Assembly: GCA_963575745.1 (NCBI GenBank)
Contig: CAUYUJ010021028.1
Span: forward strand, 1 to 64,000
Reading direction: 5' to 3'
Length of the DNA stretch: 64,000 bases
Source of the DNA: Prorocentrum cordatum
Lineage: Eukaryota; Sar; Dinophyceae; Prorocentrales; Prorocentraceae
Shown in pieces: positions 62,400 to 64,000 of the stretch. The stretch's first letter is position 1, and each line of letters opens with the position of its first letter. A program made the translations under genes and the position numbers. Below the pieces are notes generated by a model. The model made no database searches. It was not told where the DNA came from and saw only the letters and a program-made list of their open reading frames with translations.

Positions 62400-63060
62400 C
62401 TCAGCTTTTTTTTGCGGAGGCTCCTCCTTGGATAGCCTCTGGGGGCCTCACAAAAGTTGTTTCAAGCTTTGTTAAGGCCTTCTGGAGGCCTCCTGGGCGT
62501 ATTCTGGGGGCCTCTGGGGACTTCCTCGGGCCACCCTGCCTCCAACCGCGGTCTCCCTGAACGACCGGGTCACGATTTCGGGGCCATTTTGGGCCGCCAT
62601 GGGGCTCTCTGAGGGCCATATTGGACCCGTGTTGTGCCGTTTTGGGGCTCTCTTGGACTGCCTGGAAGCCCTTTCGGATGGTTGTGGGGCGATGTTGGAG
62701 CCTCCCAGGCGGCTTCGGACGCCCAGAAGACCGCCGTCTTGGAGCGACGCGAAAAGAGGAGAACCCCCAAATTCAGCAAAAACCAACAGAAAATCACAGA
62801 TGTGTGCCTCTCGGGGCCTTCTTGGGAGTGCTCTTGGAGGCCTCTTTGGCGCCGCCCTGGAGGCCTTTTGGGCCATCTTGAGGTGACGTCGGTCACTCTT
62901 GGAGCGCTCTTGTGCTGTCTTGGGGGTCTCTGGGATGTCTCCGATGACCCCCCTGATCGCCCTAGGTGTGCTGGGAAGGCTTGGCAAAACGCTCTGCGAG
63001 GCCCGGGGGACTGCTTCGAGGCCCGTCCGGAGGGTCCCAAAGCCCCAGATCCCGGGAGTC
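62400..63060. repeat. Degenerate CTTGGAGGCCTCTTTGGG-type repeat
   Basis: Words such as TTGGGG, GGCCTC, CTTGGA and TTTTGGGCC recur irregularly every 12-25 bp. Complementary in style to 31670-31915. Frames of 249-261 codons on minus have repeat-like composition and no motif. Confidence 0.5.
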
Positions 63061-63235
63061 CGGTTTTGGGGGGGGGGGGGACGGGTTTTCTCCACGTCCG
63101 GGTTTGTAAAAATGTAAGAAGAGGAATATCTATATATATATAGAGAGAGAGAGATAGGTATGTATAAATGTGTGTTTCCCGGCGGAGCCGGGTGAAATTC
63201 CGTGCCCGCCGGCTGACTGATGACTGACTGAACGT
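63061..63235. repeat. poly-G, (TA)n and (GA)n microsatellites
   Basis: A 14-G run at about 63066, TATATATATA then GAGAGAGAGA at 63131-63154, and a short GACTGACTGA repeat near 63212. Confidence 0.85.
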
Positions 63236-63239
63236 CAGG

Positions 63240-64000
63240 GGACAGCTCGGGAGACACATTTCAAACCGCCCGCGGGAGCGCAACCCGGCGGCGGCAACCG
63301 CAACCCAACCGGGCGACACATGTCAAAGCGCCCGCGGCAAAGCGCACGCGCAAGCGCGCAACCGCAACCGCAACATTTCAAAGCGCCCGCGGGAGCGCGC
63401 AACCGCAACCGCAACCCGGCGACACATTTCAAAGCGCCCGCGGGAGCGCGACAACAAAGCGCAACCGCAACCGCAACCGGGGCGACACATTTCAAAGCAT
63501 TTCAAAGCGCCCGCGGGAGCGCGCAACCGCAACCGCAACCGGGCGACACATTTCAAAGCGCCCGCGGGCGCGCGGGCAACCGCAACCGGGCGACACATTT
63601 CAAAGCGCCCGCGGGAGCGCGCAACCGCAACCGCAACCGCAACCGGGCGACACATTTCAAAGCGCCCGCGGGCGCGCAACCGCAACCGCAACCGGGCGAC
63701 GCATTTCAAAGCGCCCGCGGGAGCGCGCAACCGCAACCGCAACCCGGCGACACATTTCAAAGCGCCCGCGGGAGCGCGCAACCGCAACCGCAACCGGGCG
63801 ACACATTTCAAAGCGCCCGCGGGAGCGCGCAACCGCAACCGCAACCGGGCGACACATTTCAAAGCGCCCGCGGCCGCGCAACCGCAACCGCGACCGCACC
63901 GGGCGACACATTTCAAAGCGCCCGCGGGCTCGCAACCGCAACCGCAACCGGGCGACACATTTCAAAGCGCCCGCGGGCGCGCAACCGCAACCGCAACCGG
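63240..64000. repeat. 51-bp array running off the right end
   Basis: At least 13 units of GGCGACACATTTCAAAGCGC followed by CCGCGGGAGCGCGCAACCGC and AACCGCAACC. Typical spacing is 51 bp (17 codons), with shorter variants. The minus strand reads GRFEMCRPVAVAVARSR-type 17-residue repeats. The array continues beyond the window. Confidence 0.95.

Noticed and set aside
63323-63958. 211-codon minus-strand frame with Cys repeats
   Set aside because: Products of the 51-bp array, open in several frames at once.

Overview
This is nuclear DNA from a dinoflagellate. The strongest evidence is a perfect 22-nt copy of the dinoflagellate spliced-leader sequence at 3231-3252 and a diverged copy (19 of 22) at 44042-44063, 43 nt upstream of a small ORF. 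A candidate GC-AG intron at 42777-42921, a very long copia polyprotein of the kind expanded in dinoflagellates, and extreme repeat density in a GC-rich background agree with this. I cannot assign a genus from sequence alone. A run of exactly 100 N (42595-42694) is an assembly gap.

Most of the window is mobile DNA and simple or tandem repeat. 1-4.6 kb holds microsatellites, a small terminal-inverted-repeat element, the perfect spliced-leader relict with a short ORF behind it, and a 12-bp minisatellite. 4.6-8.0 kb (+), 25.2-31.6 kb (-) and 34.4-38.2 kb (+) are three decayed LINE-type retrotransposons, each recognised from short reverse-transcriptase, endonuclease or RNase H motifs scattered over several frames. 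12.4-12.9, 22.8-24.6 and 32.6-33.4 kb hold three arrays of one 78/90-bp minisatellite family, bounded by short inverted ends.

12,995-22,771 is the one clearly intact element: a Ty1/copia retrotransposon with identical 183-bp LTRs, a 5-bp target duplication and one uninterrupted 3000-codon gag-pol frame. All protease, integrase, reverse transcriptase and RNase H catalytic residues are present. Between protease and integrase it carries an extra domain that looks like a cytosine-C5 methyltransferase fold whose catalytic PPC motif reads PPP.

42.7-47.4 kb is the only gene-like neighbourhood. It has the 3' part of a two-exon RS-rich/coiled-coil gene, a 90-codon ORF behind the relict spliced leader, and a frame-broken member of a multicopy, possibly transposase-related family. 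These sit among a local family of 15-bp GGCGG-N5-CCGCC palindromes. 48.1-64 kb is almost wholly tandem repeat: an 8-bp G-quadruplex-prone array, GAT/GT tracts, a duplicated 455-bp unit, a higher-order array built on a 64-bp unit in four blocks, and a 51-bp array running off the right end. Many long open frames here are by-products of repeat periodicity and should not be read as genes.
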